64,000 bases of DNA, from assembly GCF_002949795.1 (NCBI RefSeq), contig NZ_CP026692.1, positions 2,725,501 to 2,789,500 of the forward strand, in the 5' to 3' direction. The translations under genes and the position numbers were made by a program. Numbering within the stretch: the first letter of the stretch is position 1; each line of letters begins with the position of its first letter. Shown here piece by piece: positions 25,096 to 34,824 of the stretch. Below the pieces are notes generated by a model. The model saw nothing but the letters and a program-made list of their open reading frames with translations. It was not told where the DNA came from and did no database searches. The stretch is from Nostoc sp. 'Lobaria pulmonaria (5183) cyanobiont'. Its GTDB lineage: Bacteria > Cyanobacteriota > Cyanobacteriia > Cyanobacteriales > Nostocaceae.

Positions 25096-26703
25096 TTAAC
25101 ACTGAGATAAACGCTGTTGGTAATAGTTAACGATTTTTGCCGTGACTTCTGACACGGCTAAACCATCAGTTTGCACTTCGATCGCATCTGCTGCTTTTTG
25201 CAAAGGAGAAACTTTGCGTGTACTATCTTTCCAGTCACGTTCGGCAATATCGTGTTCCAGCTGCTCTAAACTCACTTCAGGTTGACCTTGGGTGTTAAAG
25301 TCTTGCTGGCGGCGACGGGCGCGTTCACTCACAGAAGCGGTTAAGAAGATTTTTACTTCGGCATCGGGGAATACGTGAGTACCAATATCCCGACCTTCAG
25401 CAACTAAACCACCTTTTTTGCCCCATTTTTGCTGTTGTTTAACCAGTGCTTGACGGACAGCGCTTTGTGCCGCGATCGCCGATACTTGAGATGTTACCTC
25501 AATCGTGCGAATTACCTGGGTAACATCAGTGCCATCAATCCAAACCCGCACGGACGATTGTAAATCCTGGGTGGGAGTAAGTTCAATTTTACACTGGTTA
25601 GTTAATTCGGCGATCGCACACTCATCGTCAATAGCAATCTTCTTTTGCAATACTAACCAAGTGACAGCACGGTACATTGCTCCTGTATCTAAATACACTA
25701 AACTCAGGTTTGCTGCCACTTGCCGCGCCACTGTGGATTTTCCAGCACCAGCTGGGCCATCAATAGCGATAATGGGTTGACGATCGCGCAATATGATATT
25801 GTCAATCAAACGTGTAGCACCAAGACGAGCTGCGATCGCCAACATTCCTTCCTCCTCAACTTTTTCTAAAGACATCAACGTAGTCGGTTCAACCAATTCA
25901 ATATATTCCACTGAGGCCGTGCTGACCATTGCCACTTCTTGCTGTACCACTGCTATCAACTTGTTACTATTGCGATCGCCTGCAATGAATGCAGCTTCAG
26001 CTCGTCGCAAGCCCCGATATAACACCGCTGCTTGCTCTTTTGCCGTTGCAGTCAAATATTGATTGCGAGAACTGAAGGCAAGACCCGACGCTTCCCGTAC
26101 TGTTGGACAAGCAACAATCTCTACTGGCAAATTTAAGTCAGCTACTAAGCGTTTAATAATTGCTAGTTGCTGACCATCCTTTTCACCAAAGTAGGCACGG
26201 TCAGGCTGTACCAAGTTGAAAAGTTTGGTAACAATCGTAGCGACACCCTGAAAGTGACCTTGCCGAGAACGACCACACAAGCCTGTTATCATAGCAGATG
26301 GGGGGATAACTTGTGTAACCTTTGATTCTTGTATACTCTTCTGAGGAACTGCCATTTCTTCCGGAGTCGGTGCAAAAATGGCATCTACCCCAGCTTGTTC
26401 GCAAAGTTGTTGGTCTTGCTCTAAAGTGCGAGGATAGCGTTGATAATCCTCATTAGGAGCAAATTGCAGGGGATTGACGAAAATACTCACAATCACCGTA
26501 GAATTTTCGTGCCGCGCCCGTTGGATTAAGCTTAAATGACCTTGATGCAAATTTCCCATCGTTGGCACTAGACCGACTGCCGTCTGATACCGAGCAGTCA
26601 TCTCATCTAATCTCAGATCCTCAGTAACTGCAATCAGCTTGTTTTCTGAGCAGTGTTTAGTTAAATAGCAGCGTAAAGCTGCGACTGTTGTCAGCAGGCG
26701 CAC
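25096..26703 (-). CDS. panC/cmk: Fused pantoate-beta-alanine ligase / cytidylate kinase
   Basis: A 535-residue bifunctional protein. Residues up to about 300 are PanC: GLVPTMGNLHQGHLSLIQRA, SIFVNPLQFAPNEDYQRYPRT, AYFGEKDGQQLAIIKRLV, SGLAFSSRNQYL. From about 312 the cytidylate kinase starts with the P-loop IIAIDGPAGAGKSTVARQVAANL, then YLDTGAMYRAVTW and AEGRDIGTHVFPDAEVKIFLTAS. PanC makes pantothenate for coenzyme A; Cmk phosphorylates CMP. The fusion is typical of cyanobacteria. It stands alone. Confidence 0.96.
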   Translation of the reverse strand: MRLLTTVAALRCYLTKHCSENKLIAVTEDLRLDEMTARYQTAVGLVPTMGNLHQGHLSLIQRARHENSTVIVSIFVNPLQFAPNEDYQRYPRTLEQDQQLCEQAGVDAIFAPTPEEMAVPQKSIQESKVTQVIPPSAMITGLCGRSRQGHFQGVATIVTKLFNLVQPDRAYFGEKDGQQLAIIKRLVADLNLPVEIVACPTVREASGLAFSSRNQYLTATAKEQAAVLYRGLRRAEAAFIAGDRNSNKLIAVVQQEVAMVSTASVEYIELVEPTTLMSLEKVEEEGMLAIAARLGATRLIDNIILRDRQPIIAIDGPAGAGKSTVARQVAANLSLVYLDTGAMYRAVTWLVLQKKIAIDDECAIAELTNQCKIELTPTQDLQSSVRVWIDGTDVTQVIRTIEVTSQVSAIAAQSAVRQALVKQQQKWGKKGGLVAEGRDIGTHVFPDAEVKIFLTASVSERARRRQQDFNTQGQPEVSLEQLEHDIAERDWKDSTRKVSPLQKAADAIEVQTDGLAVSEVTAKIVNYYQQRLSQC

Positions 26704-26874
26704 AAAAATACCCCTAGTTCTTATCGATCCCTCCCCCGTTAGTTTATATCCGAAATAGAGGAAGAGTTGATTGAACTAGGGGAATTAAGTGATACGGAAC
26801 TGGGATAGGGGATAGATTATAGGTGACAGGTGATAGGGAATAATTCTTTCCCCTGTAACCTGTAACCTACTCGA

Positions 26875-27978
26875 TTATTTCCCCAAGACTTCAATATGCA
26901 CTGGTGCCACGCCACTGCCCATCATTCCCAAAATTCGAGCCGCGCCGGCAGACACGTCAATGACTCGACCCCGAATGTATGGGCCGCGGTCATTAATCCG
27001 CAACACTACAGAACGACCGTTGCGGGTGTTAGTTACACGCACTTGCGTACCAAAGGGTAAGCTGCGATGGGCGGCAGTCATTTCTTCTGGATTAAATCTC
27101 TGTCCGCTAGCAGTACGATTACCAGAACCGTCATAGCCGTAATAAGAAGCCATGCCGATCAAGGTGGCTCGCACTACTCCGACGGCAATCTGTTGAGGCA
27201 GCTTTGGTATCGATACTGGTTGACGTACTGGTAAATTAGCAATTTCTTTTAAGGGAGATGCATTGCCTAGTAGCCTCCGCAGGCGATTCGTTGCTTGCAA
27301 TGCATCTTCCGCTAGATCGTTGGTAGTACCTGCTAATCGCGTACCTTCGTTGATTTCGACCAACTCTTCGCCATTAATTTTAATTACATAGCGATCGCCA
27401 TCTTGTTGGACAGGGGCGCTTTTGTTTTGCGCTTGATTAGCAGTAGATTTTTCCCCTGCTTGCCAACTGACGGTAATCTGACTCGCGTCCACGTTTTCCC
27501 GATTCAACTGGTTAATCTTAGCTGCTATTACACTAGCTATCTCAACCGGGTCATTGTCAGCGGAGCTAATCTGGTTACTTGCATCTGTTACGTTGCCAGT
27601 ATTTAATACATTTGGTGAATTGCTAGTAATAAGGGCGTACGATTGTACGCCCTCAGTATTGCCAATTGCACCAACTTTTTTAGTTTCAAAATTCGTATCT
27701 GATACAGAACTTAAAAAGGTGAGAACAGGTATATTTCTGATAAAAAGGGTTGCCGCCTTACGTCCTTTAATGTTGTGAGGATGAATTTCTGTAATCACAG
27801 CATCCAAGGTTTGTTTCCCTGCTGTTGATTGGTACTCTCCCACCTTAACAACATCAGGGGCGGGTGATTTTTGGGATGCTGGCGCATTTCCCTTGATGGT
27901 TTGAGTGCAACCGACTGAGGGTACTCCCAAAACAGCCATAAACAGGGCAACAATAGTCCACAAATGTCTTTGATTCAT
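26875..27978 (-). CDS. RlpA-like septal ring lytic transglycosylase family protein
   Basis: A 367-residue protein with a signal/lipoprotein-like N-terminus (LWTIVALFMAVLGVPSVGC, with a Cys at about 24 that could be lipidated). The C-terminal 100 residues form the double-psi beta-barrel of RlpA: GMASYYGYDGSGNRTASGQRFNPEEMTAAHRSLPFGTQVRVTNTRNGRSVVLRINDRGPYIRGRVIDVS, with the conserved H and D. The long middle section looks like the cyanobacterial form of the family. RlpA cuts peptidoglycan strands at the septum. Confidence 0.88.
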   Translation of the reverse strand: MNQRHLWTIVALFMAVLGVPSVGCTQTIKGNAPASQKSPAPDVVKVGEYQSTAGKQTLDAVITEIHPHNIKGRKAATLFIRNIPVLTFLSSVSDTNFETKKVGAIGNTEGVQSYALITSNSPNVLNTGNVTDASNQISSADNDPVEIASVIAAKINQLNRENVDASQITVSWQAGEKSTANQAQNKSAPVQQDGDRYVIKINGEELVEINEGTRLAGTTNDLAEDALQATNRLRRLLGNASPLKEIANLPVRQPVSIPKLPQQIAVGVVRATLIGMASYYGYDGSGNRTASGQRFNPEEMTAAHRSLPFGTQVRVTNTRNGRSVVLRINDRGPYIRGRVIDVSAGAARILGMMGSGVAPVHIEVLGK

Positions 27979-28876
27979 GCGTCCGTTTTTGAAAGCGACT
28001 GTAGAACTTAAGTTTTATAACTTGCGGGATTTTTCACTAATGAAAGTGATTTCCCTATTTGAAAAACTCGAACTCGTTCCGTTTTCACTTTGTTTTTTAT
28101 AACTGCAACAGACTAACACGAACCTTTTGGCTTGGGGATCAGGGTTTTAGCGTAACTATTGCCCGCTTTCTCAAATTCTAATTCCGATTTGAAGGGCGAA
28201 ACCTTCCTCAAAAGCGGACTTTGGCTATGTAACGCTTTTTTGTGTAAGTCAAAAATTTCTTCAAAAAATTTTATGTTTATTTCATGCCAAAGTGACGATA
28301 CCCTATTCACATTGGTTGTAAAGGCTCGTAACTACTCGTGTATTCTAGATTACATATTTTTTGGCGACTTGCTCTCAGTCTATAGTATAACTTTAATTAA
28401 ATAGCATCGGCATAAATACTTAAAGTAATTTATTTAAGGAAATATTTAGATTTAACTATGAATAACTCGTGATAGGAGTTACATCTTAAATAATTATGCA
28501 AATTAGTTTGAGTCTAATATCTTTTTTCAAAGTTTTTTCTACTTACATCAGTCATTACTTTTATTTTCACAACTAGACTAATACTGGTAATAAATATAAC
28601 TTAATAGTAGAGTATTGCTGAGTATAAAAAAAATGGCAATACTCAAGTTAATATTTTTCAGGATTAATGACTTAAAAATTAAGAAAACTTTGCGATCGCT
28701 TAGATAAAAGATGTTTTGCGTAGCATATATTACAGGGTATTTTTGATAACCTCAGTAATTACTCAAGTATGATTTTTGAAAGCAAACTGTTTTTAACAAA
28801 ATCTTTGTAGCTGTAGGGATGTACAGCTGCACCCCTTGTATATATAGTAGGTATTTTGGGAAATGCCATCAGCCTA
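27979..28876. other. Gene-free stretch upstream of the glutaminase gene
   Basis: About 900 bases of AT-rich sequence between divergent genes. One HIP1 site near 28691 and no convincing gene, RNA or repeat. It must hold the promoters of both flanking genes. Confidence 0.5.
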
Positions 28877-29851
28877 ATGACAAATCAAGGAGATTTAGAA
28901 ATAGAACCATCGCCATTAAAAGCTGTTCTTAACGAGTTGCATTCCCAGTACAAGTCACTGCGGGAGGGTGCAGTCGCAAAATACATTCCTGAACTGGCAA
29001 AGGCAAACCCGGATTTGTTCAGCATTTGCATTGTGACAGTAGATGGTCAGGTTTACAAAGTTGGGGACTATGAACAACTTTTTACTATTCAGTCAATTTC
29101 TAAGGTGTTTGCTTATGGACTTGCTTTAGAAGATCATGGACTGGATTATGTTTTGACTAGAGTTGGCGTGGAACCGACGGGGGATGCATTCAACGCGATT
29201 ATTTTGGATGAGCAATCGAAGCGACCTTATAATCCAATGGTAAACGCTGGAGCGATCGCCACCACCAGCTTAATCAAAGGTTCTGGCCCTACCGAACGCC
29301 TCAACCGAATGCTGGATATGTTTCGTCGATATATTGGCCGCGACGTGTTCGTTGACATTTCAGTTTTTACCTCAGAACGAAGTACAGGGCATCGCAACCG
29401 CGCAATGGCGCATCTGATGCTCAACTTTGGCATGATTGACCGGAACATTGAAGAAGCGCTGGATCTTTATTTCCAGCAGTGTGCTGTGATGGTGAATTGC
29501 CAAGACTTAGCGGTGATGGCGGCTACCCTTGCTAACAAAGGTATGAACCCCATCACCAAAGAACAGGCGGTAGATAAGCGTTACATTAAAGATATTCTGA
29601 GTGTGATGTACACCTGCGGAATGTACAACTTTGCAGGTGAGTGGGCTTATAAAATTGGGATTCCAGCGAAAAGCGGTATTTGTGGTGGGATTATTGCCGT
29701 TGTACCCAATAAGATGGGCATTGGAGTTTTTTCACCCTTGTTGGATGTGCGTGGTAATAGTGTGCGGGGGGTAAAGGTGTGTGAAGAACTTTCCCAACGA
29801 TTAGGTTTACATCTATTTGATTGTTCAGGTCAAGAGGCGAAATTTGATTGA
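28877..29851 (+). CDS. glsA: Glutaminase (serine-dependent beta-lactamase fold)
   Basis: About 324 residues. The active-site Ser-x-x-Lys is in [17 protein letters not shown]; other landmarks are [74 protein letters not shown]. It hydrolyses glutamine to glutamate and ammonia in the cytoplasm. The ATG at 28877 is chosen; an in-frame TTG at 28856 gives 331 residues, neither with a strong ribosome-binding site. Confidence 0.95.
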   Translation: MTNQGDLEIEPSPLKAVLNELHSQYKSLREGAVAKYIPELAKANPDLFSICIVTVDGQVYKVGDYEQLFTIQSISKVFAYGLALEDHGLDYVLTRVGVEPTGDAFNAIILDEQSKRPYNPMVNAGAIATTSLIKGSGPTERLNRMLDMFRRYIGRDVFVDISVFTSERSTGHRNRAMAHLMLNFGMIDRNIEEALDLYFQQCAVMVNCQDLAVMAATLANKGMNPITKEQAVDKRYIKDILSVMYTCGMYNFAGEWAYKIGIPAKSGICGGIIAVVPNKMGIGVFSPLLDVRGNSVRGVKVCEELSQRLGLHLFDCSGQEAKFD

Positions 29852-29933
29852 AAGCTGGAGAAGGCTGATTCTTGCTGCTCTTGGCTGGTCTACAATAGTA
29901 TACACAAGTCCAAAAAGCTCAATTTACCTATTA

Positions 29934-29964
29934 GCGTAGGCGTAGCCCGCCGCAGGACATCGCC
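29934..29964. repeat. Dispersed repeat, GCGTAGGCGTAGCCC type
   Basis: GCGTAGGCGTAGCCC then GCCGCAGGACATCGC, matching 18336 except for one added base. Confidence 0.7.
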
Positions 29965-30050
29965 CTTTATAAACAACTTTTTGGCTTACTATTTAAGATA
30001 ATATCTCAATCAAGCATCATCTAAACAAGATTAAATCAAGAGAGTCACAG

Positions 30051-31121
30051 ATGGTTTCTTCCAACAGCAAGATAGGTATTATCGGCGCAGGGACATCAGG
30101 GGCTTATCTTGCAAGTTTACTTATTCAAGAAGGGTTTCAAGTTGACTTATTTGAAAAAGCTCCTGTAGTGCGTACCGATGGATGTGGCATTCTTATCGTC
30201 CAATCAGGTATGAAAGCACTTGATCAAGGAAACCCTCAAATCAGCCAAAAAATTATTAACTCAGGCGATCCTGTAAAATTATTCGAGTTTCGCAACCTTA
30301 AAGGTGGATTCATCAATTCAGAAACCGTCACCTATGCTGAAGATGAACTACCAGGAATGCTCGTACACCGGAAAGCAATTTTAGAAGCAATCCTCGATAC
30401 TTTACCCCCTAATAATATTCATTTTAACGCTCAATTAGCTTCGATAACGCAGACTGAGAATAGTGCGATCGCACACTTTAAAGATGGAAGTCACTGGGAA
30501 GGGGATCTTATAGTGGGTGCTGATGGCATTCTTTCTAAGGTTCGGCAGTTTGTAGTTCCGAATGTAGAACTATACTATTTAGGCGATCTAGTTTGGCGTG
30601 GGATTGTGACAGATAATAGCTTCTGTCCAGAAGGAAACTTTTTTGTTTATGTACGCGGTCGGGGAATTTATGCAAATTTCTTTCATATTGGTGGAAATCT
30701 GACTCATTGGGGTTTCTTTGTAGAAAAAGAGCAGACGGATTCTGAAATAGGCGCACTACAACCGACTAATATATCTATTCCTCCCCAAGAATTAGCTAAA
30801 CTCCCAGAGGATGCACGAAATGTGATTGAGTCAACCCCTGTGGAAAATATTATCTGTCGTTATTCCTATGACATCGATCCCCTGCCGAAACTCTATGATG
30901 GTCGTGTTATTTTAATTGGTGATGCAGCTCACGCGAAAAGTTCGACTCGCGCTAGAGGCATGACTTCAGGTTGGGAAGATGGTTTGTCTTTAACGCAACA
31001 TCTCACCTCTAGTGCTAGTATTACCGAAGCTCTAGAAAATTATCAGACGGAAAGATTACCCATTGTCCACGAATATCAACGCACGAGTCGTGAAATGAGC
31101 CAGAAAATTGGTCGTCGTTAG
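30051..31121 (+). CDS. FAD-dependent monooxygenase
   Basis: A 356-residue flavoprotein of the UbiH/salicylate-hydroxylase class. The dinucleotide-binding motif is IGIIGAGTSGAYLASLLIQEGFQVDLFEK; the second motif DLIVGADGILSKVR and the third VILIGDAAHAKSSTRARGMTSGWEDGLSL are in the usual places. Substrate is unknown. The following DUF3598-like gene starts 43 nt downstream and is likely in the same operon, suggesting a shared pathway. Confidence 0.88.
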   Translation: MVSSNSKIGIIGAGTSGAYLASLLIQEGFQVDLFEKAPVVRTDGCGILIVQSGMKALDQGNPQISQKIINSGDPVKLFEFRNLKGGFINSETVTYAEDELPGMLVHRKAILEAILDTLPPNNIHFNAQLASITQTENSAIAHFKDGSHWEGDLIVGADGILSKVRQFVVPNVELYYLGDLVWRGIVTDNSFCPEGNFFVYVRGRGIYANFFHIGGNLTHWGFFVEKEQTDSEIGALQPTNISIPPQELAKLPEDARNVIESTPVENIICRYSYDIDPLPKLYDGRVILIGDAAHAKSSTRARGMTSGWEDGLSLTQHLTSSASITEALENYQTERLPIVHEYQRTSREMSQKIGRR

Positions 31122-31164
31122 TCAAGGTGAAACTCAAAGTAAAATTAGTTTTTATCTAAAATTA

Positions 31165-31659
31165 ATGAGTAACGATCCTGTAATTAGCAAAGATATCATC
31201 ACCCCGGCGATATCTCCCGATCTGGAGAAAGTTCCAGAAATTTTTACACGTCATATTGGCACTTGGAAAGGTGAGTTTATCAAAACTGATAAACGCGGAC
31301 ATTTTTCTGGCAGCTTTTTCGCTACTATTACCATCTTGATTGAGGGGAGTCAGTACCGACAAGTTAACAATTATGAATACTCAGATGGCTCTCATCTCCA
31401 GCTTAATTTTGAAGGATACTTTGAAGATAGGATTCTGAAATTGTTTTCTAGCAATTATTCTGATTTTTCTGGGATCGCTTTGGATACAGGCCAAGACACA
31501 ATTCACTTTCGGATGACGAAAGCTCAAGATAACGCGCTGATTACATTTATAGAAACAGTGACTTTACTTGATGAAAATCACCGAGTTCGGAGTGCACAAG
31601 CTTTGAAAGATGGTATTTTTGATAGTATCTCTTTTCTTGAAGAAATTCGTTTATCCTAA
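31165..31659 (+). CDS. DUF3598-like (lipocalin-type) protein
   Basis: About 164 residues: VPEIFTRHIGTWKGEFIKTDKRGHFSGSFFATITILIEGSQYRQVNNYEYSDG, continuing in alternating strands. The start FTRH.G.W.G.F is like the DUF3598 proteins of cyanobacteria, which have a lipocalin-like barrel. It may bind the ligand handled by the upstream monooxygenase; that is inference. The ATG at 31165 is chosen; an upstream TTG overlaps the monooxygenase gene. Confidence 0.65.
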   Translation: MSNDPVISKDIITPAISPDLEKVPEIFTRHIGTWKGEFIKTDKRGHFSGSFFATITILIEGSQYRQVNNYEYSDGSHLQLNFEGYFEDRILKLFSSNYSDFSGIALDTGQDTIHFRMTKAQDNALITFIETVTLLDENHRVRSAQALKDGIFDSISFLEEIRLS

Positions 31660-31821
31660 ATAGATTAGATAGTCCCAGATTTGAGCAAGCAAGGTTCCAA
31701 TCGAGCAAAATTGTGCGATCTGTTCGCTTCTATGTGATAGGTGGAACACTGCAAATACTGGCGCACAATCTTGATCAAACTCCGTGCGATCGCTCTGTTA
31801 TCACCTTTATTTGTAAGAGAA

Positions 31822-33006
31822 TTAAACTGGTTCTGAAACTTGCTTATCCAGACGGCGAAACAAAAACAGCCAAAGCGGTAGAGAACTATTAATTGCAATT
31901 AGTCGCACTAAATGACCAGTTGTGACAATTTCAACATTATGATTCAATGCCAGGGAAACCAGGATCATTTCTGCCGATCCTCCTGGCGCTGTGACTAAAA
32001 GACAGGTTAACCAATCCCAAGAGGTTAATTGCATCGCAAGTATAGCAGCGATCGCTCCGGCTACGAGAGTCATTCCTACAGACATCAAGGCATAGGCAAC
32101 AGTTCGCTTTCTAAAGTTGGGTTTGTCTCCCCAATATTCACCAATAGTAATTCCCAGGAGCATTTGACCCAATAAGTTAATTAAAGGCGGCGGACTAAAG
32201 CTAATATCACCCACAAAAGGCAGCCAATGTAGCAAAGGATTAAACCCAATACCAATCAACAATGCACCAAAGAAATCGCCGGCGGGAATTTTAAATAATA
32301 TAGCTGGATAAACTACTAATCCAGTAATTAGGAGTACTAACAAGAGTAATTCTAGTTGAGATGGATCGAGATTGAGCCAAGCAGTGTTGATTGGGAGTGT
32401 TTGCGGATAGTAATTACCAGCTGATGTCCTAGCGATGAAGGGAATTAGAACAACTACACAGGTGACACGAATCGCCTGAACTAGGGCAACCAAGCTAACA
32501 TTTTTATTGTAATCGGCAGCGATCGCTGCCATAATTCCTACACCACCAGGAACTGTAGCCAGCATTGCTGTAAATAGGTTGGTTTTGCTAACACGGGAGT
32601 AAATGTAACCGATACAGCCTCCACTTAGCAGCAGAAATAAGGTAAGAAAAATAAATATAGGAATACCGGAAGCAATACTAGCTAGATTAGCATGGGCATT
32701 GGAAGCGCCCACAGTTAAGCCGACAAGTGCCATTCCCACTTTTCTAGCAGTGCGATTAGGTTGGGGAGAATATTGATAAAAAATTCGACACCCTTGGAGA
32801 ACCACTGTACCAGCGGCAATCCCGCCAAATATCCAGGCAATCCTGCCAATTTGGAACTTTGCGAGAAGTAAACCCAGAGGTAATGCCAGAAGCATTTGCA
32901 AGACAAGGACAATTAGTTGCTTCCCAAATAGCTGTTGTTTGGTAACAACAAGATTTTCATGAGTGTGTTTTTCCAGACTGGGAGTACCACTTACACTTTG
33001 GTTCAT
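31822..33006 (-). CDS. AbrB-family membrane protein (PF05145 type)
   Basis: A 394-residue protein with about ten membrane helices in two similar halves: LLALPLGLLLAKFQI... and DFFGALLIGIGF..., each with the family's conserved ATVPGGVGIMAAIAADYNKN / TAPGGSAEMILVSLALNHNV segment. These PGG.(G/A)EM repeats define the AbrB-duplication family, at times wrongly called ammonia monooxygenase. It is thought to be a transporter or regulator in the membrane; substrate is unknown. Confidence 0.88.
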   Translation of the reverse strand: MNQSVSGTPSLEKHTHENLVVTKQQLFGKQLIVLVLQMLLALPLGLLLAKFQIGRIAWIFGGIAAGTVVLQGCRIFYQYSPQPNRTARKVGMALVGLTVGASNAHANLASIASGIPIFIFLTLFLLLSGGCIGYIYSRVSKTNLFTAMLATVPGGVGIMAAIAADYNKNVSLVALVQAIRVTCVVVLIPFIARTSAGNYYPQTLPINTAWLNLDPSQLELLLLVLLITGLVVYPAILFKIPAGDFFGALLIGIGFNPLLHWLPFVGDISFSPPPLINLLGQMLLGITIGEYWGDKPNFRKRTVAYALMSVGMTLVAGAIAAILAMQLTSWDWLTCLLVTAPGGSAEMILVSLALNHNVEIVTTGHLVRLIAINSSLPLWLFLFRRLDKQVSEPV

Positions 33007-33251
33007 CGATACTAAGCTTTTTTTTAAGTCTAAGCTATAGGTGCAAAAGTGGATCTCCAGAGATGCGATCGCACACTACACATTACCAGAAACAAGCAAA
33101 ATGATACAGGTGCAGGGTTTTAGTTCTAGTAGTGGGTTTATTTGAGATTTAGATTTAAGTCAGATTTGGTAGCTTGAGAGTTTGAAGCATAGATTATGGG
33201 CAAACTAACCTAGTGGTCAAATAGTCTCTATATAACTAGGAAAATATTATA

Positions 33252-33971
33252 ATGCACGAACCCATCAATTACAAATTTATCAATCTTGATCAATTAAGAG
33301 ATCAATCTGCGAACCACCACTCTAAAATACCCTTTCAACATCAAAATGAATATTTTGACCGCAAAACTGATGATATTGGACAAAAGCTTGAGTCAGATTT
33401 AATTAAGATTGTTCGCCATATTGCTCAAGATTCATATCAATCTGCACCACAATACCATTCATTTGAGCAAAGAGAAACCTATGACTTAGATAAAATTGCT
33501 TATAAAGTAATTGATTTTTCATCTCGCTTAAAATACGAATATTTAGGCAAGGAGTTTTCTCAACCCGAAACATTGTGGAAAGTTTTTTACAAAAGCTTGA
33601 TTCGATTTGAAACAGCCGTTGACGCAGTAATTAGAAACATTATTAATCCTAAGCCTGAAGGTGAAACTACTCGACCTGTGATTATTCCAGCAGAAAGAGA
33701 ACCCAAAGAACTAAACGAAGTAGAAAAAGAAGAAGTTAAAAAACGAGACAAGTATGCTTGCCTATGCTGTGGAGTCAATACCAAAGGTAAATTACAAATC
33801 GATCATATTAAACCCTTTTCTATGGGTGGTGAAACATCTAAAGAAAACTCACAAACTCTGTGTGTTACTTGCAATAGATGTAAAGGCCAGAATGAAATTG
33901 ATTTTCGGTGTAATACAACAAAATTGAGTATTCCAAAAAATCTTGATTTATCAATTTACATCAGAAGGTGA
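33252..33971 (+). pseudogene. HNH endonuclease, C-terminus lost by frameshift
   Basis: The 239-residue frame has an unrecognised N-terminal half and a C-terminal HNH nuclease: DKYACLCCGVNTKGKLQIDHIKPFSMGGETSKENSQTLCVTCNRCKG, with two CxxC pairs for zinc and the catalytic DHIKP. It ends LSIYIRR. In a second frame the downstream DNA reads SEGEKAIKALTRVVNFFYHCKAVS...WEVYTYTYNIYLYPSN, and in a third frame NPEWLLRHKAELLKLIKNKLG, up to TAA at 34192. These look like the family's C-terminal domain, so the gene is probably broken by two frameshifts. The HNH domain itself is intact and might still act. Confidence 0.7.
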
Positions 33972-34192
33972 AAAGGCTATCAAGGCTCTAACAAGAGTAG
34001 TTAACTTCTTTTACCATTGCAAAGCAGTTTCCAAAATTGATTGGGAGGTATATACTTACACTTACAACATATATTTGTATCCTAGTAACAAATCCTGAAT
34101 GGTTGCTTCGACATAAAGCAGAACTTCTTAAATTAATTAAAAATAAGCTTGGTTGTCATGCTGAATACATCAATGTTACTACGATGAAATAA
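33972..34192 (+). pseudogene. Out-of-frame C-terminal domain of the HNH gene
   Basis: See the adjacent HNH entry. Two open segments, in different frames, hold LTRVVNFFYHCKAV and NPEWLLRHKAELL, a motif order I associate with C-terminal modules of HNH proteins. No start codon or ribosome site precedes them. Confidence 0.5.
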
Positions 34193-34233
34193 AATTACTA
34201 ATTTTAAATTAGTATTGACTAGACTCATCAAAA

Positions 34234-34302
34234 ATCGGGACTGAGAAATAAATCTCAGTCCCGATAAAAAAGCGGGCTAACCGCTATTTATATGGTTAAC
34301 CC
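34234..34302 (-). terminator. ycf35: Tandem hairpin terminators of ycf35
   Basis: Two hairpins: GGGTTAACC/GGTTAGCCC read on the reverse strand, followed by GCTTTTTTA, and then TCGGGACTGAGA with its complement, followed by TTTTTGATG. Both lie directly after the ycf35 stop. The second is a perfect 13-bp stem and can act for both strands. Confidence 0.8.
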
Positions 34303-34332
34303 ATGCAGCTTTGGGAACGCGCAGAGAAATTG

Positions 34333-34683
34333 TTATTGCAATACCAACTTCACATTGGCGTTTTGCAGACCGCGCTGTTTCACTTCAGCCAAAGTTTTGT
34401 TAACGGCATACTTTTGGTTGATGGAGTTGATCAACTCGGTTTGGTTGTGCTTCTTAGCAACGCCCCACAGGTCAGCGATTAGGTCAAAAGAACCATCGCC
34501 ATTGCGAGACCAGCCGAGGTCATATTCGCCTTCCAACACGGCAACAATGTCCGAACGGACACGCTGACCGTTATAACCACGGACATCAGCTTCAGTCTTT
34601 ACGCTGATACCGAGGTCGCGCAAGGAAGCCTTGAGGATTTCGGCATCGGTGATTTTGGTACGCAGGGTGCTAAAGTGAGACAT
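34333..34683 (-). CDS. ycf35: Ycf35 / DUF1257 family protein
   Basis: 116 residues beginning MSHFSTLRTKITDAEILKASLRDLGI, then VRGYNGQRVRSDIVAVLEGEYDLGWSRNGDGSFDLIADLWG. This is the DUF1257/Ycf35 protein that occurs in cyanobacteria and red-algal plastids. The ATG at 34683 is used, since the family always begins MSHF; an upstream ATG at 34722 adds 13 residues. Function is unknown. The next gene upstream on the same strand is ycf46, 141 nt away. Confidence 0.9.
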   Translation of the reverse strand: MSHFSTLRTKITDAEILKASLRDLGISVKTEADVRGYNGQRVRSDIVAVLEGEYDLGWSRNGDGSFDLIADLWGVAKKHNQTELINSINQKYAVNKTLAEVKQRGLQNANVKLVLQ

Positions 34684-34824
34684 TTGGGTTTCCTCCAATG
34701 AGAAGATTGAGAAAAACGACAACGGTTTGTTTTGGGCGAAGCCGCGCTTAACAGGATGCGGCTTTTCTTATAACTGCTAGCATTTTCAGCTAGCCTTTCC
34801 CCCTGGGATGGCAGAGGAAAGCTT

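Noticed and set aside
28113-28404. Small frames on both strands before the glutaminase gene
   Set aside because: No family pattern, weak starts, and overlapping frames in AT-rich DNA.
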